From: a virus
DNA: 32,514 nt
Strand: one strand, 5' to 3'
Virus record (IMG/VR): IMGVR_UViG_3300042472_000028
Location: 1-32,514 of that record
The notes under the pieces are model-generated. The model did no database searches and was not told the origin of the DNA. It saw only the letters and a program-made list of their open reading frames with translations. Shown here piece after piece: positions 8,865 to 18,247 of the stretch. The translations under genes and the position numbers were made by a program. Within the stretch, counting starts at the first letter, position 1, and each line of letters starts with the position of its first letter.

Positions 8865-10652
8865 TTATTTGTTACCGTAATCAACCCCACCACCACCTGA
8901 ACCACCTACCGGTGCTCCATTAACTTTTATAAATTGTTCAAGGTCTGCTTTTGCTATTGCAGCTTCATCTTTCTTTAAGTTTGCATTATAAGTAAATTTC
9001 TGACCATTTGGTGCAGTAACTTCAACATCATTTCCAAAAGGACCTCCCATATCGGTTACTTTAAAAGAAGGACCCAATAAACTTTGTAATGATTTAGTTG
9101 ACGGTCCTGACCTTACGGTAAACAATTCAGGAAGTATATTTACCACAGGAGCAACTCCTCCACCTCCTGCTCTTGTAGCTTTAACGTCTTTCAATTGCTC
9201 TTTTGTTAATGCACCATATCCATTTCCCCCACCACTTGCTTTTACAGCTTCATTCCTATCTGTTACTCCGTGAAGTTCTGTTCCTATAGCTGAAAAATCA
9301 TATATGCCAATAGGGTTGCCACTTCCGTCAATCATTGGAATATCTCTATTCTTTTTAGGGTCAACATACATAAGTTTAACACGACCCGGAGTACTTACAT
9401 CAATACCAAGTAAACCTAAGTCCTGAGCCTTTGATGTACCTAATAATATATCTGCTGCCGCCTGTTTCTCAGCCGCTGTCTTGCCTGTATATAATTGATT
9501 CCAAGCCCCTACTGCAGTTTTCTCTGTTTTTCTAGCATCGGCTCTCTCATACTCATATTGAGATGGCTGTCTTGGTTGTGGGGCAAAGCCTCCTAAATCA
9601 ACCTCTACCTTGCTATCCATTTTAGCTAACAATTGAGTCTTAACCCAATCCTTAGCTTCTTGTTCTTGTGCTTTGTAATGAGCACCTGATTCATCTAATA
9701 TACCAAGACCTGTGCTTGGGTTTATTTTTAAAAGCAATTTGCTTGGGTCTTTTTTAGCTAACTCTTTATCATACGTAAATGATGTACCATCATAATTACC
9801 TACCTGCATTGTAAGTACAGATGATAAATGATATGGGTCTGCAAAGTAAGACTTTACAGTTTCATCTACTGCTTTATTAAATTTATCTACATCATCTTTA
9901 AATTGAGGGTATTTAGCAGAATCTATTGCTCCTCCTGTTAGTTTTGTAATGCTTCCTGCTTTTGTTTGAGTTGCAATTTCTTGTAATACTTTTATTCTAT
10001 TTCCTAAAGTTTTAACAGTGCTATTCATTGCCTCTTCAACTTTAAAAGCGGGTATATTTGTTAATATTTTTCCCCTAATAACATTAACAGGAACTACATC
10101 ATTAGTTAACCTCATTACACCCTGATTGTTTGGGTCAGGTTCTAATATACCAACATTTACAACTCCTGTTGCAGGGTCAATTACGGCTTTTGATTTTGAA
10201 AAATCACCAAATCCCTCAACTGATGCCATATTAGCACCTGTTAATGGTTGAAATTCTCCGGTTTGAACGCCTTCCATTTTTTGTCTATAATTCTCTTGAT
10301 ATAGTTTTTGTAAATCAAATAACGTATTTGTTCCGTCTATATAGTTTTGTCTTCTTAAAGTATAATCCTGCAACTTCATTTTACCCGACTTTAATAACTT
10401 GGTATCAATCATTTGCTGCTCCATCATAGAATGAGCATAGTCATTGGTAAACTTATTGGCATCTTGAAACTGACCCTGAGGGGCATTCTGTAAAGTTTGC
10501 TGAAACTCACGAGTTGATTTATCAATTGCAGCTTTCTTTTCTTCACGAATCTTTACTTCGTCAGCAAGCATATCAGAGATACCTTTCCCTACTTCAGCCC
10601 AATTTACTTGACTATCCGCACTTCGTTCTGCATATTTATAATATGTTGCCAT
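8865..10652 (-). CDS. Internal virion/cargo protein, T7 gp15 position (595 aa)
   Basis: The product is 595 aa with no signal peptide and no membrane segment. It begins MATYYKYAERSADSQVNWAEVG, then runs as a long charged helical region (residues ~20-130, EVKIREEKKAAIDKSTREF type). A mixed region follows, and the C-terminus is Gly-rich (GGSGGGGVDYGNK). Similar N-termini occur in cargo or internal virion proteins of crAss-like and other Bacteroidetes podoviruses, as far as I recall. The start is 2 nt after the stop of the gp14-like gene, and the 2802-aa gene begins 11 nt downstream, so the three are probably translated from one message. By position it corresponds to T7 gp15, which with gp14 and gp16 forms the transperiplasmic DNA-ejection channel. 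No catalytic motif is seen, and the functional call rests on synteny. Confidence 0.65.
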   Translation of the reverse strand: MATYYKYAERSADSQVNWAEVGKGISDMLADEVKIREEKKAAIDKSTREFQQTLQNAPQGQFQDANKFTNDYAHSMMEQQMIDTKLLKSGKMKLQDYTLRRQNYIDGTNTLFDLQKLYQENYRQKMEGVQTGEFQPLTGANMASVEGFGDFSKSKAVIDPATGVVNVGILEPDPNNQGVMRLTNDVVPVNVIRGKILTNIPAFKVEEAMNSTVKTLGNRIKVLQEIATQTKAGSITKLTGGAIDSAKYPQFKDDVDKFNKAVDETVKSYFADPYHLSSVLTMQVGNYDGTSFTYDKELAKKDPSKLLLKINPSTGLGILDESGAHYKAQEQEAKDWVKTQLLAKMDSKVEVDLGGFAPQPRQPSQYEYERADARKTEKTAVGAWNQLYTGKTAAEKQAAADILLGTSKAQDLGLLGIDVSTPGRVKLMYVDPKKNRDIPMIDGSGNPIGIYDFSAIGTELHGVTDRNEAVKASGGGNGYGALTKEQLKDVKATRAGGGGVAPVVNILPELFTVRSGPSTKSLQSLLGPSFKVTDMGGPFGNDVEVTAPNGQKFTYNANLKKDEAAIAKADLEQFIKVNGAPVGGSGGGGVDYGNK

Positions 10653-10654
10653 AG

Positions 10655-11521
10655 TTAATTTCTTTTACCGTATATATCAAAAGGATTGTTATACGTATAT
10701 GGATTATTAAATCTAAAACCTTGTTGATTTTGTAAATAAAGAGGCAATGGAGCTTGATAACCTTGATAAGGTAATCTAGCATCTCCTCCTATTGGACTGA
10801 TATTAGCAGGCTGAAGATTAGGATTAATATATTGATTTTTAGGCATAATATTAGCAGGCTGAAGATTTGGATTAATGGTTTGAGGAGCAGCAGGCATAGT
10901 TAAACTTGCTCTAGTCATATATTCAGGTTGTTCTAATGGTGTTGCACTTACCTGACTTGCATCGGCTCCACTTGTGCCAAATAAAGGAGCAGCAGCAATA
11001 AGTTGTTGCCCAACACTTGTTAATCCCTGAAACCCTTGTTGCATCGCTTGTGCACTTAATCTTTCAGCATTTGCCGAAGCTAACTGAGCACCTTCTACTT
11101 GTCCTAAATCTAATTGAACACCAATATCACTAAGACGACTTTCTTCTGCTAATTGTTTATTCTCCAAATTAGTTAACTCTTGACCCATTGCACTTCTAAC
11201 TGCTGCTTGACCTTGTTGTTGTGCTAATTGAACACGACCCGCTGTTGCAGCCGCACCTCTTTCACTTTCTACACCGGCTTGAATAGCCATAGCACCTTGA
11301 GAAAGCAATGCTTCTCTTTCTAACTCATATGGTTCTTTTTTTATTCCTTGTTCAGCATAAACATTTGTTTCAAGTTTTTTACGTGCATTAGCTAATGCCT
11401 CATCAGCATCTTTTTCAGCTTGACGCTGTGCTTTTTTTTGCTCGCCTGCTTGAATAAATGACATCGAGGTCCCTGCTACTGCTGCTGTTGCACCGATTAC
11501 TATTGCTGTTGTGACTGCCAT
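10655..11521 (-). CDS. Internal virion protein, T7 gp14-like (288 aa)
   Basis: The N-terminus (residues 2-24) is an Ala/Gly/Val-rich hydrophobic helix that could insert in a membrane. A long Gln/Ala/Glu-rich helical or coiled-coil region follows (residues ~25-170), then a Pro/Asn/Gln-rich C-terminus that contains the decapeptide INPNLQPANI twice. This layout of a short hydrophobic segment, an Ala/Gln-rich helix and a disordered tail matches T7 gp14-type internal virion proteins, which enter the outer membrane during ejection. The start codon is 1 nt after the stop of the GNAT-like gene and the stop is 2 nt before the 595-aa gene. No catalytic motif is visible. A holin is an alternative reading, but the length and context favour an ejection protein. 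Confidence 0.65.
   Translation of the reverse strand: MAVTTAIVIGATAAVAGTSMSFIQAGEQKKAQRQAEKDADEALANARKKLETNVYAEQGIKKEPYELEREALLSQGAMAIQAGVESERGAAATAGRVQLAQQQGQAAVRSAMGQELTNLENKQLAEESRLSDIGVQLDLGQVEGAQLASANAERLSAQAMQQGFQGLTSVGQQLIAAAPLFGTSGADASQVSATPLEQPEYMTRASLTMPAAPQTINPNLQPANIMPKNQYINPNLQPANISPIGGDARLPYQGYQAPLPLYLQNQQGFRFNNPYTYNNPFDIYGKRN
10800..10828. repeat. 29-bp direct repeat, copy 1, in the gp14-like gene
   Basis: This 29-bp unit matches 10848-10876 at 28 of 29 positions. It encodes the core of the repeated NPNLQPANI peptide in the C-terminal tail of the gp14-like protein. A short tandem duplication is the simplest origin. Confidence 0.85.
10848..10876. repeat. 29-bp direct repeat, copy 2, in the gp14-like gene
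   Basis: Second copy of the 10800-10828 unit, differing by one base. The two copies are separated by 19 bp and are in frame with each other. Confidence 0.85.
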
Positions 11522-11522
11522 A

Positions 11523-11933
11523 TTATAATATTTTTATCATTTCTGTTGTATAATTACTTCCTTTTACATACCCTAGTTCTTGATAGGTATTTATAAGACT
11601 TTCGTTTTTTATTAATGCGTAAACATATTTACTGCCTGCCGTCTTGCATATATCTGTTAATGCTGACACCAATAACTTAATGGCGTCTTTTCTTTGTGGC
11701 TTCTTCGTATATTCCTTGTTCGATATTATCCAATCTACCCAAGCTACCTTTGAATTAGTGATATACATAAACCCTGCACAAACCGGAACTTCCTCATCTA
11801 AAACCATTATACCACCTCTACCATCACGAGGAAGAAAGTCCTTTGAAGGAGCACTCCATCCCCAATCTTTCCACCATCCTACGAGTATCTCATCGTAGTC
11901 TGTTTCGTTCAGTTCTCGTATATACAATTCCAT
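11523..11933 (-). CDS. GNAT-fold virion-associated protein, T7 gp13 position (136 aa)
   Basis: The product is 136 aa, begins MELYIRELNETDYDEILVGWW, and has a GNAT-like strand order. A conserved WKDWGWSAPSKDFLP stretch is followed by GGIMV, CAGFMYITNSKVAWVDWIISN (the central beta-strand region) and a C-terminal KNESLINTYQELGY helix/strand of the kind seen in acetyltransferases. The canonical acetyl-CoA loop (Q/RxxGxG/A) is not clear: TKKPQRKDAIKLL occupies that place, so catalysis is uncertain. T7 gp13, which precedes gp14, is also of acetyltransferase-like fold (DUF2833, from memory), so this gene completes a gp13-14-15-16 order. An enzymatic or assembly role is equally possible. Confidence 0.7.
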   Translation of the reverse strand: MELYIRELNETDYDEILVGWWKDWGWSAPSKDFLPRDGRGGIMVLDEEVPVCAGFMYITNSKVAWVDWIISNKEYTKKPQRKDAIKLLVSALTDICKTAGSKYVYALIKNESLINTYQELGYVKGSNYTTEMIKIL

Positions 11934-11940
11934 ATTCTTA

Positions 11941-11948
11941 CAAAGATA
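11941..11948 (-). promoter_or_regulatory. Possible Bacteroidetes -7 promoter element before the GNAT-like gene
   Basis: TATCTTTG on the minus strand matches the Bacteroidetes -7 consensus TAnnTTTG, 7 nt upstream of the ATG at 11933. No TTG/TTTG element lies at the expected upstream distance, and the leader would be very short. It may be chance in AT-rich DNA. Confidence 0.2.
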
Positions 11949-11954
11949 TTAAAT

Positions 11955-12728
11955 TTAAGGAAAACTTTTCATAACATCTGACTGCACCGCAAACAACTCA
12001 ACTTTACTTGTAGATACGTTTGATAGTGTAAATGTACAATAATGTCCTAACACCCCGTGAGACTCAGCTACTGAGTTTTTAATGTACAAGAAAAACGCAT
12101 CTTGTATTGGTATGGGTGTTGTTCCTGAAATTGTGCTATCTATAGTAAGTTGATTGATTGCATTTGGCGTGTCAATAGTTATTGCTGTTACCTTACCCGC
12201 AAGTATTGGTGTTACATATGGAGATACTGAATAGTACAGATAATCTCCAATACTAATGATGCTTCCTATTTCTACAACAAACTTAACTATCACAGCCGCT
12301 CCCGAACCGGTTACTTGGTAGCTTTTGCCGATACCATTTACACTTCTAAGTGCAAGTTCTCCAACTGAGTTGTTTCTTATAAACGCAAAAAAAGCAGCCT
12401 CTTTTTTAGAAAACCAATTCACGTCTATAAATCCTGAGTACTGTAAGTCTGTTTCTAATGTCGCAGCCCAAGCAGCGTCCCCTTGTATGTTAATGGTCTT
12501 AAATAGCTTGTTTTCAAGGGGTGCCGTGTTAAACACACTTTGTATAGACGAAGCCGTAAAAGTGCCGTAGAATGTGTTCCTATTAGCATTTACGTTATGT
12601 CTGTAAAGATTACCACCTTTGAACGTGTAAAAATAATTGTTCATCCCTATCATAAAGTCAGGATTGTAGGAGTAGAAGGATACCCATCCCCCTACTAAAT
12701 CGCTATATGATAATGTATAATTTGGCAT
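11955..12728 (-). CDS. Tail-associated structural protein (257 aa)
   Basis: The N-terminal 50 residues hold a conserved pattern (GWVSFYSYNPDFMIGMNNYF, then YTFKGGNLYRHN). It resembles blades of tail nozzle/stabilisation proteins in Bacteroidetes podoviruses, an identification made from memory. The rest is beta-rich, with many Thr/Ser/Val residues and no signal peptide, enzymatic motif or coiled coil. It lies 9 nt after the Cys-rich 208-aa gene and 21 nt before the GNAT-like gene, between tail and ejection genes, which supports a tail-tip or nozzle accessory role. The short spacers indicate co-transcription with the neighbours. Confidence 0.6.
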   Translation of the reverse strand: MPNYTLSYSDLVGGWVSFYSYNPDFMIGMNNYFYTFKGGNLYRHNVNANRNTFYGTFTASSIQSVFNTAPLENKLFKTINIQGDAAWAATLETDLQYSGFIDVNWFSKKEAAFFAFIRNNSVGELALRSVNGIGKSYQVTGSGAAVIVKFVVEIGSIISIGDYLYYSVSPYVTPILAGKVTAITIDTPNAINQLTIDSTISGTTPIPIQDAFFLYIKNSVAESHGVLGHYCTFTLSNVSTSKVELFAVQSDVMKSFP

Positions 12729-12737
12729 AGTTATTTA

Positions 12738-13364
12738 TTAGCAAGTTACATAATTTGTAAGTTCTCCTGTAGCGTCAACTTCTCCTGCATAGTTTGTAGT
12801 ACCATTTGTAAATTTACGCCATCCCACACCACCAACATAAGGAGTTGTTAAAGCCAAATCGGTATAAAAAATCATTGTAACAATTGGAACCGTATATCCC
12901 GGTAATGCATAAATAGTAACTGATGGGCTTCCTGTAGTGCAAGCAAGAACTGATGTGCCTGTTGCAAATGAATCAATAGTATATACCTCAGGATTACAAG
13001 CACTCTCACACCCTTCTAATGTAGCATATGTTCCACTACCATCTCCGGGGTCAACGCAAACTCCGTCTATACAATTGTATGACTCACCTGAACCGCATAC
13101 CGCTTGACAAGCACCTAATGTAGCATATGTTCCACTTCCATCTCCCGGGTCTGTACAAACTCCTTCAACACAGTTATATGAAACGCCATCACACGTAGGG
13201 CAAGTTTGTTGTGGTAATAAAACACATCCAACCTGCTCTCTTACTATTACTCCATCTGAATAAAATCCATCCGCAGCACAAGTTGCTAATGTGCTATTTG
13301 TAAACACGGCAGTTGCCGAACCAAGTGATGGTGCATTTAAATAATATACTGAACTTGTTGCCAT
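12738..13364 (-). CDS. Cys-rich tail-associated protein with two 28-aa modules (208 aa)
   Basis: The N-terminal part (MATSSVYYLNAPSLGSATAV to about residue 60) is followed by two copies of a C-x4-C-x15-C-x3-C module at residues 63-90 and 96-123 (YNC, then DPGDGSGTYATL, then C-x3-C). A beta-rich C-terminal domain (FYTDLALTTPYVGG, ending YVTC) completes it. The same module occurs at residues 1472-1499 of the adjacent 1620-aa tail protein. The D-P-G-D-G-S-G-T-Y loop resembles a calcium-binding loop, and four cysteines could form two disulfides; both points are inference. No signal peptide is visible. The gene starts 19 nt after the stop of the 1620-aa gene. I suggest a tail-tip or host-contact protein without assigning a specific function. 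Confidence 0.6.
   Translation of the reverse strand: MATSSVYYLNAPSLGSATAVFTNSTLATCAADGFYSDGVIVREQVGCVLLPQQTCPTCDGVSYNCVEGVCTDPGDGSGTYATLGACQAVCGSGESYNCIDGVCVDPGDGSGTYATLEGCESACNPEVYTIDSFATGTSVLACTTGSPSVTIYALPGYTVPIVTMIFYTDLALTTPYVGGVGWRKFTNGTTNYAGEVDATGELTNYVTC
12996..13079 (-). repeat. 84-bp Cys-module repeat, copy C
   Basis: Encodes residues 96-123 of the 208-aa protein. The pattern C-x4-C-x15-C-x3-C is identical in spacing to the copies at 13095-13178 and 13750-13833, with visible DNA-level similarity. Confidence 0.9.
13095..13178 (-). repeat. 84-bp Cys-module repeat, copy B
   Basis: Encodes residues 63-90 of the 208-aa protein and is separated from copy C by 15 bp. The central DPGDGSGTYATL segment is identical in copies B and C. 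Confidence 0.9.
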
Positions 13365-13383
13365 TTTTTATATTTTATTTTAA

Positions 13384-16300
13384 TTATACAGGACAAGTAG
13401 GTGGTGTTACATTTTGTGCAGTTAGATTTACTAATCCGTGAACAGGGGTTGGAGTAACTAAATAGTCCTCATAACCCTCTACGTTAGTAATCTCTCCACT
13501 TGTAAATATTGTTCCGCCACCTATTATATCACATAAGTTAAATTGTATAATGTTTCCTGAACCTGACACCCACTCACCACGGATGGTGTAAGGTAACTCG
13601 CTTATCAATGGATATATTGTTCCACTTTGAGCACTTCCTGCTGTAGACGTTACGTTTAATATTTGAGACATTACATTGTTAAATATTACCAATGCTCCTC
13701 CTGATTGCTGACCAACAGTCCAATCTAATGTAACCGTTGTTGGTGCAGCACAAGCTGCTTGACACTCAACTAAGGTTGCATAAACTCCACTGCCATCTAA
13801 TGGGTCTACACAATCTCCATCTTCACAATTGTACGAGACAGGAGATAACACGCATCCACAACAAGCATCTTCTGCACTTGCTGCTGAATAACACAACTCT
13901 ACAGGAGAAGATGACCTAAAGTCCCATATTAAATACAAATAATCTTCAAGTGCAGGTACTGTAAAATTTGCATAGTTATAAGAACCACTACCTAAATTAG
14001 GCGTTGCTATAGTAGTTAAGGCTAATAATGAATTAATGCCCGCTGTAGTATTAGCGTATAATGTATCTGATGCAAGGTATCTAAACTTGTCGGTAGCAGA
14101 GTTAAACACAAAAGTATCAGTAGCAAGTTTGTTTGAAATCAAACTCATTGTACTTCCCGCAGGAGGGAACCCACCCGTACCTACATAGTTGGTAGTAATA
14201 TTATACAAAGAGACAAGCGGATTTGTTGTTCCACTAGCAAATATTACAAATGTTGATTGCAATGGAGATGTAAATGAACCAATTACATATCTATACTGAC
14301 TATTAATGGTTTGACCTGAGTCATAATCATTGGTAAGCACTATTTGAACAATACTTAATGATGCAGCTTGAACACACTCTACCTCTACGCTTAATGTGAT
14401 ATCACCTATATAAGTTATTACAAGAGTTACAGTTTCTACTGACACATTATTCTTGTTAAAAGTTAACGTACCACTTGTAGTAACTACTCCTGTAGAATAA
14501 GCTATTGCATTGTAAGTCGCCACTATTTGGAAATTACCACTTGCACTTATTGAAGAAACAGTATAGTTAATGTCTGTGTTTCCTATGGTTGGACCTAAGT
14601 CAACACAATAAGTTGTTGTTGCACTTGTAGCAGATGACAATGTAAATGTCTGAGTGATACCACAATTTAAGCACTGAGGATTTGATGGTATAGCAATAGT
14701 ATTACTTGTTAAGACATACTCATTCATATAAGGGTCAAAACCACCAAGTTTTTGAGTATTAAAAGATTCATTGAATGTATCTCTAAACCAAGTCCTCATA
14801 TTCATTTCAGATACAACTTTTAGTTCCTCGTTAGAATAAGAGTTACCACGTAGTTGAATAACAGCACCACGCTTTACGTCAGTAAAATATCTATCATATC
14901 CCCATTGAATATAACTCTCAGGGTTAAAACTAATACCATACTTTTCGCTACGGGCAATCTGTGTGCCTAATACCTCAGGAACTGAAGCTACGACACCACC
15001 GCCTGTAGAATCTGATAATAAATTTTTATCAGCTAATACGTATGAAACCTTATCTTCTTGTAATACAAGTACGTCAGTTTGTCTTCCGTCTAATATAAAT
15101 ATCTCCCCAAAAGAAGTTTCTAAGTTTTTATAGTTTAATAGACCTAAATTAAATTCGTTTAACTTATTAACATTTGACTCAGCGTTATAAACACCACTAT
15201 ATGTGATGTCGGCAAATCTATCAGACTCTTTATAGTTCTGAGCAGATACGCTTGTAACCCTGTTACCAAAGTTAAATGAGTTGCCAATGATTGAGTCACG
15301 AATCTTGTAACTCTCCGCTCCGTTTCCAAATGCAAAGCAGTTAAAAAACTTAGTGTCAATTATAGCAGATGTCCCTGCTCCTATATTTTGGTTTTGGAGG
15401 TTACCCATATGGTTACCACCCGTAATAGCAAAAGACATCTCGTTTTCAAAAAACACATCCGGAAGAGCGTCAGTAGGCTCTGTCTCAAATATTAAATTCT
15501 TTTCAGAGCGGAACACGGTAATGTTTACTTCAACATTAGATGCACGAGCATTAGGATAACCCAAACCCGGACAACTTATTGTTCCTGTAATCATTAAATA
15601 TAATTCAAGAGTTGCAGGGTCCCTATAAAATTGATAATAATTAATTCCACTATTAGTAGGAACTACAGGATTTCCCGTACCCGCAACAAATGTATTTTCA
15701 GGTATAGCATCTCCACAAGAAGCATATCTAGTGCCATCATCTAAAAACTGCTCTATATTATCTCCAACAAACCAATCATACATATTATCGTATGTACTTG
15801 AAGAAATAAATGTTTTTTCTAAAGTATTTGTTCTTTCCTCACATTGACATCCGCTACCACCTCTAAATTGTTTTATGCTAAATACAATTCTACTTCCTGC
15901 AGGAACAGTATAATCAACCCAAGCAGTTGTAGCTGCATCATAAGTATTCATTGGGTAATTTAAAATAGGGAATGTACCCGGATTACTTCTTGGTGCTGTT
16001 ACTGTTATTTTACCCGGAGCAATAATAGCATACTCATCTTGAACTGTATTAAAGCTATTTGGGTTTATTTTCATATAAACTCCCGCAGGAATTGGTATAA
16101 ATACTGCAGGGTCTAATTCAGTTGGTATTTCAATAAAGTCTGACGATTGAGAAGATTTTTCAAGAACAGTTGCATATACGCAAGATGATGTTGGTCCACT
16201 TGAATCAGCTTTCACAATTAACCTATCTCCCGCTTCTACCTTTCTTGCATTCTCTCCTTCTAATAAAAAGTACGCATTGTTGGTTAAAGGGTCTTGAAAG

Positions 16301-18246
16301 AATATGCTACAATAAATTGTCTCATAATTCTCTTGGTCAGGCTTTATTACAAACTTATACCTAGTAGCCCATCCCGGAGGTTTTTGAGTAGCAGGTATTG
16401 TTACTTTGATTGAATTTTTAAATGCAGATAATCCACAAGGAACGTGCTCTGTATTATTAGGACTTACAAGAGCAGTTGATGCTCTATTAAACTCATCCAT
16501 ATAAACTATACCAATCTCATAGTCTCTATTGCTATGTAAACTTTGTGGATTTGCTATTTCTTGAAAACTTGCTTGTGCTAAAACCACCTGATAGTATTCA
16601 TAAAATGTTTGCGTAGGTGTAACTGTATTGTCAACAAATTTTTGAGCAATAAATTGTAATCCAATCCAACTGCTACTAGGGCTTGTTATAATTCCAACAG
16701 GTTGTGCTACTGCACTTATACCACTTCCTATAGCTGTATAAGCATCTAAAGTATTTGGCAATAAGCAGTTTACTGAGTCAGTAAATGTTGTTCCTGTACA
16801 AGCGGTTGCAAATGATTGAATGTTTGCCGATGTACCTACAACATTTTGAAATTCAACACTTGTTGCTAATTCATATACAGATGTATATGTTGTAGACAAA
16901 ATAAATGCAAAATCTAATCCTACATCAGTAGTTTCTTGTGTAGGGAATGGAGTTTGACCTGAAAATTGAGAGTGCTCAATTGTTACTTCTAAATTAATAG
17001 AAGAACCTGCGACCAAACTTTTACCTGTTAAATTAAAAGAAACTATTGAACTTGGAACACTTACGCTTCCGTTAATGTTATAATTTCCTGTTGACGTAGC
17101 ATCGTTTATAGTAGAATTACCAATAGGTAATGAAACCAAGTCAGTAGTATATTCAAACTTAACCGGTACGCCATATTGGTCAACTAAGTCATATTCTTCT
17201 ATGTAGTTACCATACATTAATCTATTTCCCATAATAGTCTGAGCCTTGGCATATCTAGGTACGTTGTCGTACAATCTTAATAATTCAGACTCGGATAGTA
17301 TTGTAAATATCTTACTGTTGGTAAATGTGTATTGGTACTCGGTATTATTTGCAAGACCTAAATCAGCCTTATCAAGTTTCTCAATAACTTTTATAACAGT
17401 GCCATCTGCTCTTTTAAATAGCAAATCAACACCAACTACAAGAGAACTTCCTGAGTTGTATGTGATTATTGCAGAGTTACAAAAGTTGGTCATCCCCTCG
17501 TTTAAAAAACTATCAGTACTAAAACTAAACGCATTAGGTACAAAAGCAGGTTGAGACCACTGAGATGTAGCACTATACTCTCCGTCAATATATCTATACC
17601 TATAACCAAAACAAATAAATCTTGTAGTTAAAAAATTCTCTTGCCCATTAGTTACAATAGGTTGTACATCAGGAGATTCTACCGGTGGCTTCTTAATTAC
17701 AAGTAAAGACTCTGCTGTAAATTGGTCTATATTAGATACGGGGTTAGCGTAATTTCTGTTGGTATTTATAAATCTAGGTGCATTGTAATCATCCGTAAAA
17801 AACAATAAATCGTTTAATATATTTACACCCGTAATCAAATAACTTGGGTTAAAGTTTAACACAGTATTAACGTTTGCACCATCGTTAATGCTTATTACGT
17901 GATAAGTTAATATGTTGGTAAAAACATTAAAAGAAACAATTAAGTCAAGTTTACCTGTAGCACCTACCGGGAAAGCTGAGTCGTGAACAAACCAATAGAT
18001 GGTTTCATTTGCACTATCCTCAATTGCACCGATACATCTTGCTGATGAACTAAGAGATGTTCCATTATATTTTAATGTAGTAAGAGAAAGGTTTCCCTTT
18101 GTATTCTCTACTACTCCCATCTCAGCGTTCTCGGTTGAACCCATCCTAATATTCATAGCGTCAACATACTCACCCTCAGGAAGTAAACGTTGGTCTACTA
18201 CCTTGTTCATTCTACCTGCTATAAAGTTTCTTGTAAAATTTGCCAT
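13384..18246 (-). CDS. Large tail nozzle/tail-tubular-B-like protein (1620 aa)
   Basis: The N-terminus (MANFTRNFIAGRMNKVVDQR, then LLPEGEYVDAMNIRMG) is typical of nozzle or tail-stabilisation proteins of Bacteroidetes podoviruses. Its position after two connector proteins is that of T7 gp12 (tail tubular protein B). T7 gp12 is about 800 aa, so this protein is roughly twice as long. The extra length is beta-rich: fibronectin/Ig-like stretches at ~1220-1360, a Cys-rich segment at ~1455-1500 (ACCGC followed by a C-x4-C-x15-C-x3-C module at 1472-1499), and a final ~115-residue beta domain ending PPTCPV. Its ATG follows the TAA of the 307-aa gene with a single base between, indicating translational coupling. 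No enzymatic motif is seen. The extended C-terminus may contact the host surface (inference). Confidence 0.75.
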   Translation of the reverse strand: MANFTRNFIAGRMNKVVDQRLLPEGEYVDAMNIRMGSTENAEMGVVENTKGNLSLTTLKYNGTSLSSSARCIGAIEDSANETIYWFVHDSAFPVGATGKLDLIVSFNVFTNILTYHVISINDGANVNTVLNFNPSYLITGVNILNDLLFFTDDYNAPRFINTNRNYANPVSNIDQFTAESLLVIKKPPVESPDVQPIVTNGQENFLTTRFICFGYRYRYIDGEYSATSQWSQPAFVPNAFSFSTDSFLNEGMTNFCNSAIITYNSGSSLVVGVDLLFKRADGTVIKVIEKLDKADLGLANNTEYQYTFTNSKIFTILSESELLRLYDNVPRYAKAQTIMGNRLMYGNYIEEYDLVDQYGVPVKFEYTTDLVSLPIGNSTINDATSTGNYNINGSVSVPSSIVSFNLTGKSLVAGSSINLEVTIEHSQFSGQTPFPTQETTDVGLDFAFILSTTYTSVYELATSVEFQNVVGTSANIQSFATACTGTTFTDSVNCLLPNTLDAYTAIGSGISAVAQPVGIITSPSSSWIGLQFIAQKFVDNTVTPTQTFYEYYQVVLAQASFQEIANPQSLHSNRDYEIGIVYMDEFNRASTALVSPNNTEHVPCGLSAFKNSIKVTIPATQKPPGWATRYKFVIKPDQENYETIYCSIFFQDPLTNNAYFLLEGENARKVEAGDRLIVKADSSGPTSSCVYATVLEKSSQSSDFIEIPTELDPAVFIPIPAGVYMKINPNSFNTVQDEYAIIAPGKITVTAPRSNPGTFPILNYPMNTYDAATTAWVDYTVPAGSRIVFSIKQFRGGSGCQCEERTNTLEKTFISSSTYDNMYDWFVGDNIEQFLDDGTRYASCGDAIPENTFVAGTGNPVVPTNSGINYYQFYRDPATLELYLMITGTISCPGLGYPNARASNVEVNITVFRSEKNLIFETEPTDALPDVFFENEMSFAITGGNHMGNLQNQNIGAGTSAIIDTKFFNCFAFGNGAESYKIRDSIIGNSFNFGNRVTSVSAQNYKESDRFADITYSGVYNAESNVNKLNEFNLGLLNYKNLETSFGEIFILDGRQTDVLVLQEDKVSYVLADKNLLSDSTGGGVVASVPEVLGTQIARSEKYGISFNPESYIQWGYDRYFTDVKRGAVIQLRGNSYSNEELKVVSEMNMRTWFRDTFNESFNTQKLGGFDPYMNEYVLTSNTIAIPSNPQCLNCGITQTFTLSSATSATTTYCVDLGPTIGNTDINYTVSSISASGNFQIVATYNAIAYSTGVVTTSGTLTFNKNNVSVETVTLVITYIGDITLSVEVECVQAASLSIVQIVLTNDYDSGQTINSQYRYVIGSFTSPLQSTFVIFASGTTNPLVSLYNITTNYVGTGGFPPAGSTMSLISNKLATDTFVFNSATDKFRYLASDTLYANTTAGINSLLALTTIATPNLGSGSYNYANFTVPALEDYLYLIWDFRSSSPVELCYSAASAEDACCGCVLSPVSYNCEDGDCVDPLDGSGVYATLVECQAACAAPTTVTLDWTVGQQSGGALVIFNNVMSQILNVTSTAGSAQSGTIYPLISELPYTIRGEWVSGSGNIIQFNLCDIIGGGTIFTSGEITNVEGYEDYLVTPTPVHGLVNLTAQNVTPPTCPV
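13750..13833 (-). repeat. 84-bp Cys-module repeat, copy A
   Basis: Encodes residues 1472-1499 of the 1620-aa tail protein. It has the same C-x4-C-x15-C-x3-C spacing as the two copies in the downstream 208-aa gene, with DPLDGSGVYATL in place of DPGDGSGTYATL. Confidence 0.9.
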
Positions 18247-18247
18247 T

